Translations under genes and position numbers: made by a program
Assembly: GCF_000745965.1 (NCBI RefSeq)
Contig: NZ_JQKI01000053.1
Span: 1 to 43,068, forward strand
DNA length: 43,068 bases
Origin: Edaphobacter aggregans DSM 19364
Lineage (GTDB): Bacteria; Acidobacteriota; Terriglobia; Terriglobales; Acidobacteriaceae
Reading direction: 5' to 3'
Shown: positions 16,102-24,780 of the stretch, piece after piece
Layout: each line of letters starts with the position of its first letter
Numbering within the stretch: position 1 is the stretch's first letter
The notes under the pieces: generated by a model
The model's input: the letters and a program-made list of their open reading frames with translations, nothing else
Database searches by the model: none
What the model was told of the DNA's origin: nothing

Positions 16102-17154
16102 CTATGCCTTCGAGAGAGCCTCGCCGCTCTCCGTGTAGCCGCTGGGCGGTTGCAAGGCTCGCCGCCTGCTGTAGAGCTTGACCATCGCCGCGGGCAGCAT
16201 CGGCATACGGGCGCCGGGATGGTACGGGCCGCCGCGGCCTCTCCACCCATCCCATAGGCCGGCAAGGATCGCTTCCCTGCTCTCCTGCCGGCTCGACAGG
16301 CGATTCCAGTGGCGCAGAAATCCATTGAAGCTGTGCCATGCGAGCTTGAGGCTTCCGGCCAATCCGAGATGCTTTCTCCAGAAACGGCTCTCGTTCCGCG
16401 CCATGTAATACCAGTAGTGCGGGCGAATCTCAAGCGGCCTGGTGTTGCGGTTCTTCTCCAGGTGCCGCACGACCGTGTTGGGATCGACGACGTTGCGGAA
16501 GCCAGCGGCGGCACTCCGCGCCGAGTAGTCGATGTCCTCAAAGTATGCGAAGAACGCCGTGTCCAGCAGGCCGATCGTTCGCACCAGCTCTGCACGTACC
16601 AGCATGGCAGTGCCGATGACGAGGCCGGCGTCGGGATAACGCTCTGCCCACTCCGCGGCGACTGCAGGATCATGGGTCTCGTTGTAGAGCGCATCCTTCA
16701 TCGAGATGATGCCCCCGGCGAAGGTGATCCTGTCTTCATCCAGTGCGCCGATCCTCGGCGTCACCAGCCCGATGCGCTCGTCAGCCTGCGCCATTGCGAC
16801 GAGAGAGGAGAGCGTCTCCGGCGTCACCACCGCATCGTTGTTTAGCAGCCACACATAGTCGGCACGGATGGCGAGCGCCCGCTCCAACCCCAGGTTGCAG
16901 CCTCCCGTATAGCCCGTGTTGACCGGCGATTCCAGCAGCTCCACTCGCTCGCTGGCTAGCTTTCTCAACTCGCCCGGCGAGCCGTCCTGCGATCCGTTAT
17001 CGACGATCAGGACACGGAAGTTCGGATAGTCCATGCGGAGAACGGATGCGACCGCCGTCCGCGTCTCCTCCAGGCTGTTCCAGTTCAGCAGGACGACGAG
17101 GACGAGAGGAGCCGTGCCTCCATCACCGGGCCGCCATGCGTGTGAATTACTCAT
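16102..17154 (-). CDS. Glycosyltransferase family 2 (rhamnosyltransferase-like)
   Basis: 350 residues. VLLNWNSLEET near residue 21, IVDNGSQDGS at 50-59 and WLLNNDAVV with NND at 105-107 are the GT-A fold nucleotide-sugar motifs, with NND in place of the common DxD metal site. ACCEPTOR-side features GTAMLVRAELVRTIGLLD and FFAYFEDIDYS follow around 180-220, as in rhamnosyltransferases. The tail (about 270-350) is basic and aromatic, with no membrane segment. GAGGAGA lies close upstream of the ATG on the minus strand. The protein should transfer a sugar from a nucleotide donor to a lipid-linked or growing surface glycan at the inner membrane. It converges on the deacetylase, which supports a shared surface-polysaccharide role. 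Confidence 0.9.
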   Translation of the reverse strand: MSNSHAWRPGDGGTAPLVLVVLLNWNSLEETRTAVASVLRMDYPNFRVLIVDNGSQDGSPGELRKLASERVELLESPVNTGYTGGCNLGLERALAIRADYVWLLNNDAVVTPETLSSLVAMAQADERIGLVTPRIGALDEDRITFAGGIISMKDALYNETHDPAVAAEWAERYPDAGLVIGTAMLVRAELVRTIGLLDTAFFAYFEDIDYSARSAAAGFRNVVDPNTVVRHLEKNRNTRPLEIRPHYWYYMARNESRFWRKHLGLAGSLKLAWHSFNGFLRHWNRLSSRQESREAILAGLWDGWRGRGGPYHPGARMPMLPAAMVKLYSRRRALQPPSGYTESGEALSKA

Positions 17155-17258
17155 TCGTCTCCTCAGATGCTCTCATTGCCCCTCCGGCTGTCTCGTTAAA
17201 AGCAGCGCTACTTCTCATTCCAGGTATTTACAGACGCTCGAGCCATCACCCATACTGG

Positions 17259-17276
17259 GCATCACTCTCTTGATGC
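17259..17276. promoter_or_regulatory. Possible operator upstream of lactate permease
   Basis: A perfect inverted repeat GCATCA-CTCTCT-TGATGC lies in the 189-base gap between the divergent glycosyltransferase and permease genes, 68 bases before the permease start. Size and symmetry suit a dimeric repressor such as a GntR/LldR-type protein. No regulator gene is adjacent and chance cannot be excluded. Confidence 0.25.
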
Positions 17277-17343
17277 GAGGATACAGATCGTAGCCGCATT
17301 TTTCAGCCTGGGAGCGGGTTCCCGTAGTCTCGCCGCAACTGCC

Positions 17344-19002
17344 ATGCTTCTGCGATCGCAGAGGGAGACATGGCCGCAGAGCTACGACCCCGCGCATCAT
17401 TGGCTGATCTCCGCGGCTTGGGCGGCGCTGCCGCTGGCCGTTCTGTTGGTCTCCATGGCAGGCCTCCGCATCAAGGGACACCTTGCTGCGCTCGCCGGAC
17501 TCGGCACGGCGCTGCTGGTTGCATTCGCTGTCTTTCACATGCCCCTCCGGCTTGAGCTTCTCGCCGCAGGTTACGGCGCAGCCTACGGCCTCTTTCCCAT
17601 ATCCTGGATCGTCTTCCCCGTACTGTTTCTCTACCAGCTCACACACCGCTCAGGCCGATTCGCGCTGCTGCAGGAGAGCATCATCGGCATCACCAAGGAC
17701 AGCCGGCTGCAGCTGCTGCTGATCGCGTTTGCCTTCGGAGCGTTCTTTGAGGGCTCGGCCGGCTTCGGAACGCCGGTCGCCGTCTGCGGAACCATCCTCA
17801 TCGGCCTCGGATTCCGGCCGTTGCAGGCGGCGGCGCTTTCCCTGCTCGCCAACACGGCACCTGTGGCCTTCGGAGGACTCGGCATCCCCATTGTTGCGCT
17901 GCACGGCATTACCGGACTTGATACGCTGCTGCTCTCGCGCGTCATCGCCCGCATGATCGCCCCATTCTGCCTGCTGATTCCTTTCTGGCTGGTGTGGGCC
18001 TATGCGGGCTTCGCCGCGATGCTCGAGGTCTGGCCAGCCATTCTGGTTGCTGGTGCGACATACGGCCTGACTCTGCTGGCAGTTGCCACACTTCACGGCC
18101 CCTGGCTGGTCGACATCCTCTCCTCGGGCCTCACCATCGTGGTTCTGCTCGCGTTCTTTCGCGTCTGGAAGCCGAAGCGCATCCTCAATGCGGCGCTCGA
18201 AGATGTCCCGCGGCGTGCCGATTCCGTCACGAGGAACAGAGGTGTCTTTATTCGCGTGGCACTGCCGTGGATGATCCTTACAGGCTGCATCATTCTCTGG
18301 GGCATCCCACCATTCTCGCGAGCCCTCGATTCCATTCATGTCCTGCGAATCCCCGTCCCCGGCCTCCATCAGACGGTGCTGCGCATGCCGCCTGCCGTTC
18401 CCGCTCCTGTCTCCGAGCCCGCTCTCTTCAACTTCAACTGGCTATCGGCTACGGGAACAGGGATCTTCGTTGCCGCGCTGATCGCCGGGTTCGCCATGGG
18501 TCTTCGGCCGGGAGTCATCCTGAAGGTCTTAGGCGAAACCTTCGTCAGCATGCGCTTCACCTTTGTCACCATCGCAGCCTTGATGGCCATTGGCTTCGTC
18601 ACTCGCTACTCCGGCATGGACGCGACCCTCGGGCTCGCCTTCGCGCGCACCGGAGTCTTCTACCCCTTCTTCGGCACGCTGATCGGATGGCTTGGCACCG
18701 CTTCTACCGGATCCGACACCTCATCGAACGTCCTCTTCGGAAGTCTGCAGAGCTTGACGGCGCAGCAACTGGGCATCTCGCCCTACCTGATGACCTCGGC
18801 CAACTCCGCCGGCGGCGTGATGGGCAAGATGATCGCTCCGCAGAGTCTCGTCGTCGCCACGACTGCCACCAACAACTACGGCCGCGAAGGCACGCTGCTT
18901 CGTCTTGTACTGATATACAGCCTCGCGCTCGCCTGCCTGATGGGGCTGCTCGTATCTCTGCTTGCCTACGTGCCCTGGCTCACGCGGCTTGCACTTCGCT
19001 AG
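17344..19002 (+). CDS. lldP: L-lactate permease (LctP family)
   Basis: 552 residues, normal for the family, with about 12-14 hydrophobic segments from residue 20 to the end. Characteristic stretches are FFEGSAGFGTPVAVCG, LLANTAPVAFGGLGIPI, TGSDTSSNVLFGSLQ and SANSAGGVMGKMIAPQS. The family imports L-lactate, D-lactate or glycolate with protons across the inner membrane. No lactate dehydrogenase gene (lldEFG or lldD) accompanies it here. Its 3' end comes within three bases of the convergent glycerate kinase gene, so the two share no room for separate terminators. The start at ATG 17344 has only a weak ribosome-binding sequence, and a start a few codons downstream is possible. Confidence 0.9.
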   Translation: MLLRSQRETWPQSYDPAHHWLISAAWAALPLAVLLVSMAGLRIKGHLAALAGLGTALLVAFAVFHMPLRLELLAAGYGAAYGLFPISWIVFPVLFLYQLTHRSGRFALLQESIIGITKDSRLQLLLIAFAFGAFFEGSAGFGTPVAVCGTILIGLGFRPLQAAALSLLANTAPVAFGGLGIPIVALHGITGLDTLLLSRVIARMIAPFCLLIPFWLVWAYAGFAAMLEVWPAILVAGATYGLTLLAVATLHGPWLVDILSSGLTIVVLLAFFRVWKPKRILNAALEDVPRRADSVTRNRGVFIRVALPWMILTGCIILWGIPPFSRALDSIHVLRIPVPGLHQTVLRMPPAVPAPVSEPALFNFNWLSATGTGIFVAALIAGFAMGLRPGVILKVLGETFVSMRFTFVTIAALMAIGFVTRYSGMDATLGLAFARTGVFYPFFGTLIGWLGTASTGSDTSSNVLFGSLQSLTAQQLGISPYLMTSANSAGGVMGKMIAPQSLVVATTATNNYGREGTLLRLVLIYSLALACLMGLLVSLLAYVPWLTRLALR

Positions 19003-19005
19003 ACG

Positions 19006-20319
19006 CTACGGCGCGAGCAGCATGCGGAGATCGCGAAGGTTGTTTCCCGTGCGCCCTGTTGTAATCGCATCCCCCAGCAATACGAATAGAGAATGACTGT
19101 CGAAGGCTGCCAGCGCCCTGTCGACCCTGTACCCCTCGCGCGCCGCCCGAGCCAGTGTCTCGCCATCGACTATTCCGCCTGCGGCAGGACTGTTCCCGTC
19201 GACGCCATCGCTGCCCGCGCTCAGAACCGTGATGGGATGTCCCGCAATCAATTCACACGCCAAGAGCGCGAACTGTTGATTGCGTCCGCCTTTGCCTGTC
19301 GCGGAACTCGGCACAGCAACCGTCACTTCACCCGCCGAGAGCAGGCACACCTTCGAATGCACTCGCCGGAGCGCCTGTACGCGATCAACCAGGTACTCCG
19401 CCGCGCGGTTCGCGCTCCAGTCATCGCACGTGTCGTCCGTCACCACATGCCAGCCCAGTTCAGCCGCTCGCCTTGCCGCCGCCGCCCCCAGCGTCGAGCT
19501 ATCCAGCAGCACCGACCAGCGCGACCGCGCAAAAACCGTCTCTCCGGGCTTCGGCGTCTCTCGCAGCGAGCGCGCCTTCAGATGCGCCGCAACTGTGGCG
19601 GGTAATCGCTGCACCAACCCGTACTCCTCTGCGATGCGATAGACATCGTCCGCTGTGCTGCGATCAGGCATCGTCGGTCCGGAGGAGAGCGCGTCCAGCT
19701 CTCCCGGGGGAACATCCGAGACAAGGATCGTCAGCTGCTCCGCCGGTGCCGCTGCGGCCGCGAGTCTTCCTCCCTTCACGGCCGACAGATGCTTCCGAAC
19801 GGCATTGATGGCGGCAATCGGCGCACCGCTCTCCACCAGCGCCTTGTGAGTTGCTGCAATGACCTCGAGCGGTGTGCCGATGTCGAGAAACTGCTCCACC
19901 AGCGACGATCCTCCACCGCTGATCAGGAAGACGACGAGGTCCCGCTCAGTGAGTTTTGCCAGGATTCGTAGGATCGCCTCGGCCGCCTGCACCGATCCTA
20001 TGTTCGGACTGGGATGCCCTCCGTGAAAGACCTGGAGTCTCCACGATGGCGCGTCGAACGGCTCCGGCGCAACGACGACGCCCTCAAATCGCTCCGCAGC
20101 CTTTCCCGCTTGGCGCAGAAAGGCTAGAGTCATCGTCGAGGCTGCCTTGCCAAGCGCGATCAGAACACAGCGTTCGAACTGGCGAAGCGCATAGCGATGT
20201 CCGTCGACCTCCATCGACTCGCCGTCGAACCGTATGCGGCTCTCGATTGCCAACTCGACGCGCGAGGCTTTCAGGGCATAGGCGAAGATATCGATCGCGT
20301 CTTCGCGCGCGATTCCCAT
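19006..20319 (-). CDS. gckA: Glycerate 2-kinase (MOFRL family)
   Basis: 437 residues, typical length. The N-terminal DUF4147 domain includes IALGKAASTM, FHGGHPSPN and FLISGGGSSLVEQ. INAVRKHLSAVKGGRLA, VSDVPPGELDALSSGPTMPD and the C-terminal MOFRL domain (GGRNQQFALLA, LSAGSDGVDGNSPAAGG, TGRTGNNLRDL) follow. The enzyme makes 2-phosphoglycerate from D-glycerate and ATP in glyoxylate, serine-cycle or sugar-acid breakdown. It is the last gene of a minus-strand operon: its ATG comes two bases after the end of the CoA-transferase B gene, so translation is probably coupled. Linking glycerate and acetoacetyl-CoA metabolism in one operon is unusual but plausible for mixed acid catabolism. Confidence 0.92.
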   Translation of the reverse strand: MGIAREDAIDIFAYALKASRVELAIESRIRFDGESMEVDGHRYALRQFERCVLIALGKAASTMTLAFLRQAGKAAERFEGVVVAPEPFDAPSWRLQVFHGGHPSPNIGSVQAAEAILRILAKLTERDLVVFLISGGGSSLVEQFLDIGTPLEVIAATHKALVESGAPIAAINAVRKHLSAVKGGRLAAAAAPAEQLTILVSDVPPGELDALSSGPTMPDRSTADDVYRIAEEYGLVQRLPATVAAHLKARSLRETPKPGETVFARSRWSVLLDSSTLGAAAARRAAELGWHVVTDDTCDDWSANRAAEYLVDRVQALRRVHSKVCLLSAGEVTVAVPSSATGKGGRNQQFALLACELIAGHPITVLSAGSDGVDGNSPAAGGIVDGETLARAAREGYRVDRALAAFDSHSLFVLLGDAITTGRTGNNLRDLRMLLAP

Positions 20320-20321
20320 TA

Positions 20322-20978
20322 CTACGTGACCGCCATCGTCTTGAGATCTGGCGAGACGGACAATCTCGCCTCGGTCCGGGCCTGCACCTCAGCCGCTCTG
20401 ACCCCCTCGGCCACCTCCGTCAGGACCAGCCCCTCGCGCGTCACCTTGATCCAGCCCAGCTCCGTCACGATGTCGTGCACAACATGCGTTCCGGTCAAGG
20501 GCAGCGTGCAGCGCTTCAGAATCCGCGACTCGCCATCTTTCGTCTGGTGCTCCATTGCGACGATCACGCGTCGCGCTCCCGCCACCAGATCCATTGCGCC
20601 GCCCATGCCCTTCACCATCTTGCCAGGGATCGTCCAGTTCGCCAGGTTGCCTTCTTCATCCACCTGCATGGCGCCGAGCACACTCATATCCATGTGGCCG
20701 CCGCGAATCATCGCGAACGACTCATCGCTGGCGAAGTACGAACATCCCGGAAGCTCTGTCACCGGCTGCTTACCTGCGTTGATCAGATCAGGATCGGCCT
20801 GCTCCTCAGACGGTGGAGGACCGACGCCGAGCATCCCATTCTCCGACTGAAAGATGACATCCACTCCCGCCGGCAGATACGAGGCGATCATCGTAGGCAG
20901 ACCGATTCCGAGGTTGACATAGAAGCCGTCGCTGACCTCTTTCGCGATCCTTCGCGCGATCCTCTCCTTGCCGTTCAT
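20322..20978 (-). CDS. scoB: 3-oxoacid CoA-transferase subunit B
   Basis: 218 residues, normal size for the B subunit. The catalytic glutamate is Glu46 in SENGMLGVGP, which forms the covalent CoA thioester. GGHMDMSVLGAMQVDEEGN and MVKGMGGAMDLVAGA are family signatures. With subunit A it moves CoA between succinyl-CoA and acetoacetate or related 3-oxo or short acids. The gene overlaps subunit A by four bases (ATGA, 20975-20978), a sign of coupled translation and a 1:1 complex. Confidence 0.94.
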   Translation of the reverse strand: MNGKERIARRIAKEVSDGFYVNLGIGLPTMIASYLPAGVDVIFQSENGMLGVGPPPSEEQADPDLINAGKQPVTELPGCSYFASDESFAMIRGGHMDMSVLGAMQVDEEGNLANWTIPGKMVKGMGGAMDLVAGARRVIVAMEHQTKDGESRILKRCTLPLTGTHVVHDIVTELGWIKVTREGLVLTEVAEGVRAAEVQARTEARLSVSPDLKTMAVT

Positions 20979-21688
20979 GCCGTGCCTCCTGCCTGCTGCG
21001 CCTTGATAAATCTCGACTCGATCGGCTTCAGATAGCGCTCGCCCACAACGACACGCTTCACGTAGATCCCCGGTGTCACGATGTGGTCCGGGTCCAGCTC
21101 TCCCGGCTCAAAAAGCTCTTCCACCTCAGCGATCGTCATCGTCGCGGCCGTCGCCATCGCCGGGTTGAAGTTCCGCGCCGTCTTCCGATACACCAGATTG
21201 CCGAGCCGGTCGCCCTTCCACGCCTTCACCAGCGCAACGTCGGCACGCAGTGCTGTCTCGAGCACATAGGTCCGGTCGCCGATCTGCCGCGTCTCCTTGC
21301 CCTCAGCCACAATCGTTCCCAGCCCCGTCGGCACGTAAAACGCGGGAATCCCCGCGCCGCCGGCGCGAATCCTCTCCGCCAGCGTGCCTTGGGGGATCAG
21401 CGTCAGGTCCAGCTCGCCCTTCAGCACAAGCTGTTCGAGCCTTCGGTTCTCCCCCACGTAGCTGCCGATGTGCGAGGCGATCATGCCTGCCTCAAGCATC
21501 AGCCCCATGCCGAAGCCATCCACGCCCATGTTGTTGCTGATCGTATTCAGCCCGGTGATGCGACGCTTCACCAGCGCCGCGATCAGGTTCTCCGGGATGC
21601 CGCACAACCCGAAGCCCCCGAGCATGATCGTCGAACTGGGCGCAATGTCCGCGACCGCCGCATCTGCTGACGAGACCACCTTGTTCAT
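20975..21688 (-). CDS. scoA: 3-oxoacid CoA-transferase subunit A
   Basis: 237 residues. GGFGLCGIPENLI near residues 24-36 is the subunit A signature, followed by NNMGVDGFGMGLM and the ELDLTLIPQGTLAERIRAGGAGIPAFYVPTG-type region around 95-125. ARNFNPAMATAATMTIAEVEEL near 190-210 is typical of the C-terminal half. It is the first gene of the scoA-scoB-gckA operon. Only 19 bases separate its start from the end of the upstream epimerase gene, which is transcribed in the same direction, so read-through is likely. Confidence 0.94.
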   Translation of the reverse strand: MNKVVSSADAAVADIAPSSTIMLGGFGLCGIPENLIAALVKRRITGLNTISNNMGVDGFGMGLMLEAGMIASHIGSYVGENRRLEQLVLKGELDLTLIPQGTLAERIRAGGAGIPAFYVPTGLGTIVAEGKETRQIGDRTYVLETALRADVALVKAWKGDRLGNLVYRKTARNFNPAMATAATMTIAEVEELFEPGELDPDHIVTPGIYVKRVVVGERYLKPIESRFIKAQQAGGTA

Positions 21689-21707
21689 GCTTCTCTATCC
21701 TTGCGAC

Positions 21708-22814
21708 CTACTTCTGCGTCGAGAAGGTAAACGTCGTCATGCTGTGCCGCGTCTCGCCTGGCTTCAGCTCCGTGCTCGGGAACGACGGATGATTCGGGGA
21801 GTCAGGAAAGTGCTGCGTCTCCAGGCACAGGCCCGCATTCTTGACGTACGCCCATCCGCCAGGCCCTTTCGAGCTGCCGTCCAGAGAGTTGCCTGTGTAG
21901 AACTGCACTCCCGGTTCCGTCGTCGTCACCGTCAGAACGCGGCCGGTCGCCGCGTCGTAGACACGCGCCGCTGTCTTCAGCTCTCCACTGGCCCCGCGCA
22001 GCACCCAGTTGTGGTCGTAGCCGCCGGCGATCTTCAGCTGCTCGAAGTTGTCGTTGATGCGCTTGCCGATCACGGTGGACTTGCGGAAGTCCATCGGAGT
22101 TCCCTCCACCGGCGCCAGCACTCCCGTCGGAATCAACCCGGAATCCACCGGAGTGTACTTGTCCGCGGCAATCATGATCTCTTCGTTCAGAATCGGCCCC
22201 GCTCCCTCGCCCCCGAGGTTGAAGTAGGCATGGTTCGTCAGGTTGACCACCGTAGGCTTGTCAGTCGATGAGCTGTAGTCGATCCGCAGCGCATTGTGAT
22301 GCAGCGTGTAACGCACGTGCACTGTAAGTGTGCCCGGATATCCCATATCGCCGTCCGGGCTGACAAGCGTGAGCTCTACACCCTCGGCCACCTCGCGGGC
22401 CTTCCATACCTTCGTGTCGAATCCTGCCGTGCCGCCGTGAAGAGAGTTCGGGCCATTGTTGACCGGCACGTGGTAGGTCTTGCCTTCAAGCGTGAACTTC
22501 CCTAGTGCAATGCGGTTGCCGTAACGCCCGACGATCGCCCCAAAGTGCGGCTTCGGATCGTCCAGGTATCCCTTCACCGAGTCATACCCCAGCACGACAT
22601 TGGACATCTTTCCATTCCGGTCCGCCGTCTTCACAGAGACGAGGCGCGCTCCATAGGTTGTAATCCGCGCCGTCACTGCATCGCTCTTCAGGGTGTAGAC
22701 ATCCACTGACGTACCGTCCGGCATGGTGCCGAACGATGCCTTCGTTACTGAACCATGTGCAGCCATCGCGGTTGTCATGCTAAGCAGCATAATCCTTAGC
22801 CATCGCGTCGTCAT
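21708..22814 (-). CDS. galM: Exported aldose 1-epimerase
   Basis: 368 residues from ATG 22814. That start is preceded by AGAGGGA and directly begins a signal peptide (MTTRWLRIMLLSMTTAMAAHGS); earlier in-frame starts reach 22877 but lack a good ribosome-binding site. Family motifs are VGRYGNRI, NNGPNSLHGG, LTNHAYFNLGG (active-site histidine), GGYDHNWVL and CLETQHFPDSPNHP (general-base glutamate). The enzyme interconverts alpha and beta anomers of hexoses such as galactose or glucose, here probably in the periplasm, next to polymer-degrading activities. It is the promoter-proximal gene of a possible galM-scoA-scoB-gckA transcript. A divergent esterase pseudogene starts 185 bases away. Confidence 0.9.
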   Translation of the reverse strand: MTTRWLRIMLLSMTTAMAAHGSVTKASFGTMPDGTSVDVYTLKSDAVTARITTYGARLVSVKTADRNGKMSNVVLGYDSVKGYLDDPKPHFGAIVGRYGNRIALGKFTLEGKTYHVPVNNGPNSLHGGTAGFDTKVWKAREVAEGVELTLVSPDGDMGYPGTLTVHVRYTLHHNALRIDYSSSTDKPTVVNLTNHAYFNLGGEGAGPILNEEIMIAADKYTPVDSGLIPTGVLAPVEGTPMDFRKSTVIGKRINDNFEQLKIAGGYDHNWVLRGASGELKTAARVYDAATGRVLTVTTTEPGVQFYTGNSLDGSSKGPGGWAYVKNAGLCLETQHFPDSPNHPSFPSTELKPGETRHSMTTFTFSTQK

Positions 22815-22998
22815 GCGTCCCTCTAGCTTTCTCATATTCCAAACAGGTCCCATAGAGCCTTCCGTCAGCGACTCCATTTTTCGCGTTCCGGTGCAACTCC
22901 GTCACTATACTGCACACTCCAGTGACCGCCAAACGAACTGGTCAGTCAAACAGACGATAAGATGGATCGTCGCTTCAATCCATCCCCAAAGGAAGCTC

Positions 22999-24223
22999 AT
23001 GATTCAGCGCAGAAGCCCGCTCTCCTCCTCGCCGTCGTGCTCCTCTGCATCACTGCCCTCGCTCCATCCGCCGCCGTTGCCGCGCCTCCCGATCACTGGG
23101 TCGGCAACTGGGCGACTTCGCCGGTGGCTTTGCCCAATCCCGAAGGGAAATACGGCGCCTCCGACACGACCTATCGCGAGATCGTCCACATCTCGCTCGG
23201 CGGCGACTCGGCCCGCGTCATCCTCACCAACGAGTTCGGCCTGGACTCCCTGACCGTCAGCTCCGCCTTCATCGCCCTGCGTACCACCGGCAGCGAGATC
23301 GACGCGACCACCGCCCGGCCCTCACCTTCGGCGGACACACCACCTCACCATCCCCCCGGGCGCGCTCATCGTCAGCGACCCGGCCGCCCTGAAGCTGCCC
23401 CCGCTGTCAGACGTTGCGGTCAGCATCTTCGTCCCCACACAGCCCCTCCAGCAGGTCACCCATCACAGCTTTGCCAACCAGACCAGCTACACCGCTCCGG
23501 GCAACGTCGCCGGAGCGAAGTCCTTCGCCTCGCCCACAGAGATCACCAACTGGCCCTTCCTCAAAGGCATCGACGTCCGCGCCGACGATAAGAGCTCGGC
23601 CATCGTCACGTTCGGCGACAGCATCACCGATGGCGCGCGCAGCACTCGCGATGCCAACCATCGCTGGCCCGACGTGCTAGCCAGCCGCCTGCAGGCGGAC
23701 AAGAAGCTCCGCAACCTCGCCGTGCTCAATGAAGGCATCGGAGGAAACCGCGTCCTTCACGACGTAACAGGTCCGAGCGCCTGGCGCGGTTTGACCGCGA
23801 CGTCCTCGCACAGGCAGGCGTCAAGTACCTCATCATCCTCGAGAGCATTAATGACATCGGCCACGCGCAGGACCCGGTCAAGCCTTACGACGTCGTCTCG
23901 GCGGATGACCTGATCGCCGGCCTCAGCCAACTCGCCACCCGCGCCCACACGCACGGCATCAAGGTATATGGCGACGCTGACGCCTTACGTGGGCGCCAAA
24001 TACGCTTCACCCTCCGGAGAGGCGATGCGCCAGGCTGTCAACCACTGGATCCGCACCACCAACGTCCTCGACGGCTTCATCGACTTCGACAAAGCCACAC
24101 AGGACCCCGCGAATCCGGCCGTCTTCTCTTCCTCGGCCGATGGCGGCGACCACCTTCAACCCCGGCGACGCCGGCTACAAGACGATGGGCGACTCCATCG
24201 ATCTGAAGCTATTTACCAAATAA
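22999..24223 (+). pseudogene. GDSL/SGNH-family esterase, broken by several small indels
   Basis: A complete secreted SGNH hydrolase can be read from ATG 22999 (AAAGGAAG upstream) to TAA 24221-24223, but only by changing frame about six times. Readable parts are a signal peptide (ALLLAVVLLCITALAPSAAVA), DHWVGNWATSPVA, VTFGDSITDGARSTRD (nucleophile serine), NEGIGGNRVLHDVTGPSA, LIILESINDIGHAQDP and a damaged last block, GGDHLQP instead of a GGDHLHFNP-like sequence with the catalytic histidine. Breaks lie near 23019, 23318, 23342, 23782, 23972 and 24155. Four of the six look like loss of one C or G in a short run. Intact relatives hydrolyse acetyl esters on plant polysaccharides or lipids. Either recent decay or a local sequencing problem would explain the pattern. 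Confidence 0.8.
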
Positions 24224-24254
24224 CCCGTCGAGACCGCGGATCGTCCAAAGCTAC

Positions 24255-24719
24255 ATGGCTGATCCGTCCGTCCGGCAAGCCGATCTCAGCGACGTAGGCG
24301 GGCTTGCGCCGCTGCGCGCGCTGCTCTGGCCCGATGCTACTGTCGCCGAGCACCGCGCCGAGATCGAGCACCTGCTCAAAACGAAGATGTGCGGGACTCT
24401 CCCATCCACGATCTTTATCGCGCCCGACGACGGCGGTAGAATCACAGGCTTTCTGGAAGTGGGCCTTCGCTCTCACGCCGACGGTTGCGATCCAGCCCGG
24501 CCTGTGGGCTACGTCGAAGGCTGGTTCGTCCTCGAACAGCACCGCAGAAAAGGGATGGGAGGTGCCCTGCTGCGAGCAGCAGAGAACTGGGCCCGCAGCC
24601 TCGGATGCAAGGAGATGGCGTCCGATACCTGGAGCGACGAGCGTAACTCCCTGAAGGCGCATCAGGCCCAAGGCTTCGAGATCGTCGACCGCTGTATTCA
24701 CTTCCGGAAATTGCTCTAA
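24255..24719 (+). CDS. GNAT acetyltransferase, aminoglycoside 6'-N-acetyltransferase-like
   Basis: 154 residues, the size of AAC(6')-I enzymes. ALLWPDATVAEHRAEI near residues 22-37, GFLEVGLRSHADGCD around 65-79, PVGYVEGWFV at 83-92, the acetyl-CoA loop RRKGMGGALL at 97-106, GCKEMASDTWSDERN and GFEIVDRCIHFRK all follow the AAC(6') pattern. Such enzymes acetylate the 6'-amino group of kanamycin- or tobramycin-type drugs. Chromosomal relatives in soil bacteria often have an unknown natural substrate. The ATG follows the esterase pseudogene by 31 bases, with no strong ribosome-binding site. A resistance role is possible but not shown by the sequence alone. Confidence 0.8.
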   Translation: MADPSVRQADLSDVGGLAPLRALLWPDATVAEHRAEIEHLLKTKMCGTLPSTIFIAPDDGGRITGFLEVGLRSHADGCDPARPVGYVEGWFVLEQHRRKGMGGALLRAAENWARSLGCKEMASDTWSDERNSLKAHQAQGFEIVDRCIHFRKLL

Positions 24720-24767
24720 CGCCAAAAACAAAAAGGCAGCTGCCCGGACCCGCCTGGCAGCTGCCCT
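24720..24767 (-). terminator. Rho-independent terminator of ndk
   Basis: Two copies of GGCAGCTGCC (24735-24744 and 24756-24765) form a 10-bp stem with an 11-base loop. On the minus strand the stem is followed by TTTTTGTTTTT (24724-24734), the classic terminator arrangement just after the ndk stop codon. The lack of a T run on the plus side suggests it serves mainly ndk. Confidence 0.85.
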
Positions 24768-24780
24768 CGTATTCAGATAT

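Noticed and set aside
17994..19064. Long overlapping plus-strand frame within the lactate permease gene
   Set aside because: Arg/Ser/Pro-rich out-of-frame translation; the permease frame has clear membrane helices and family motifs.
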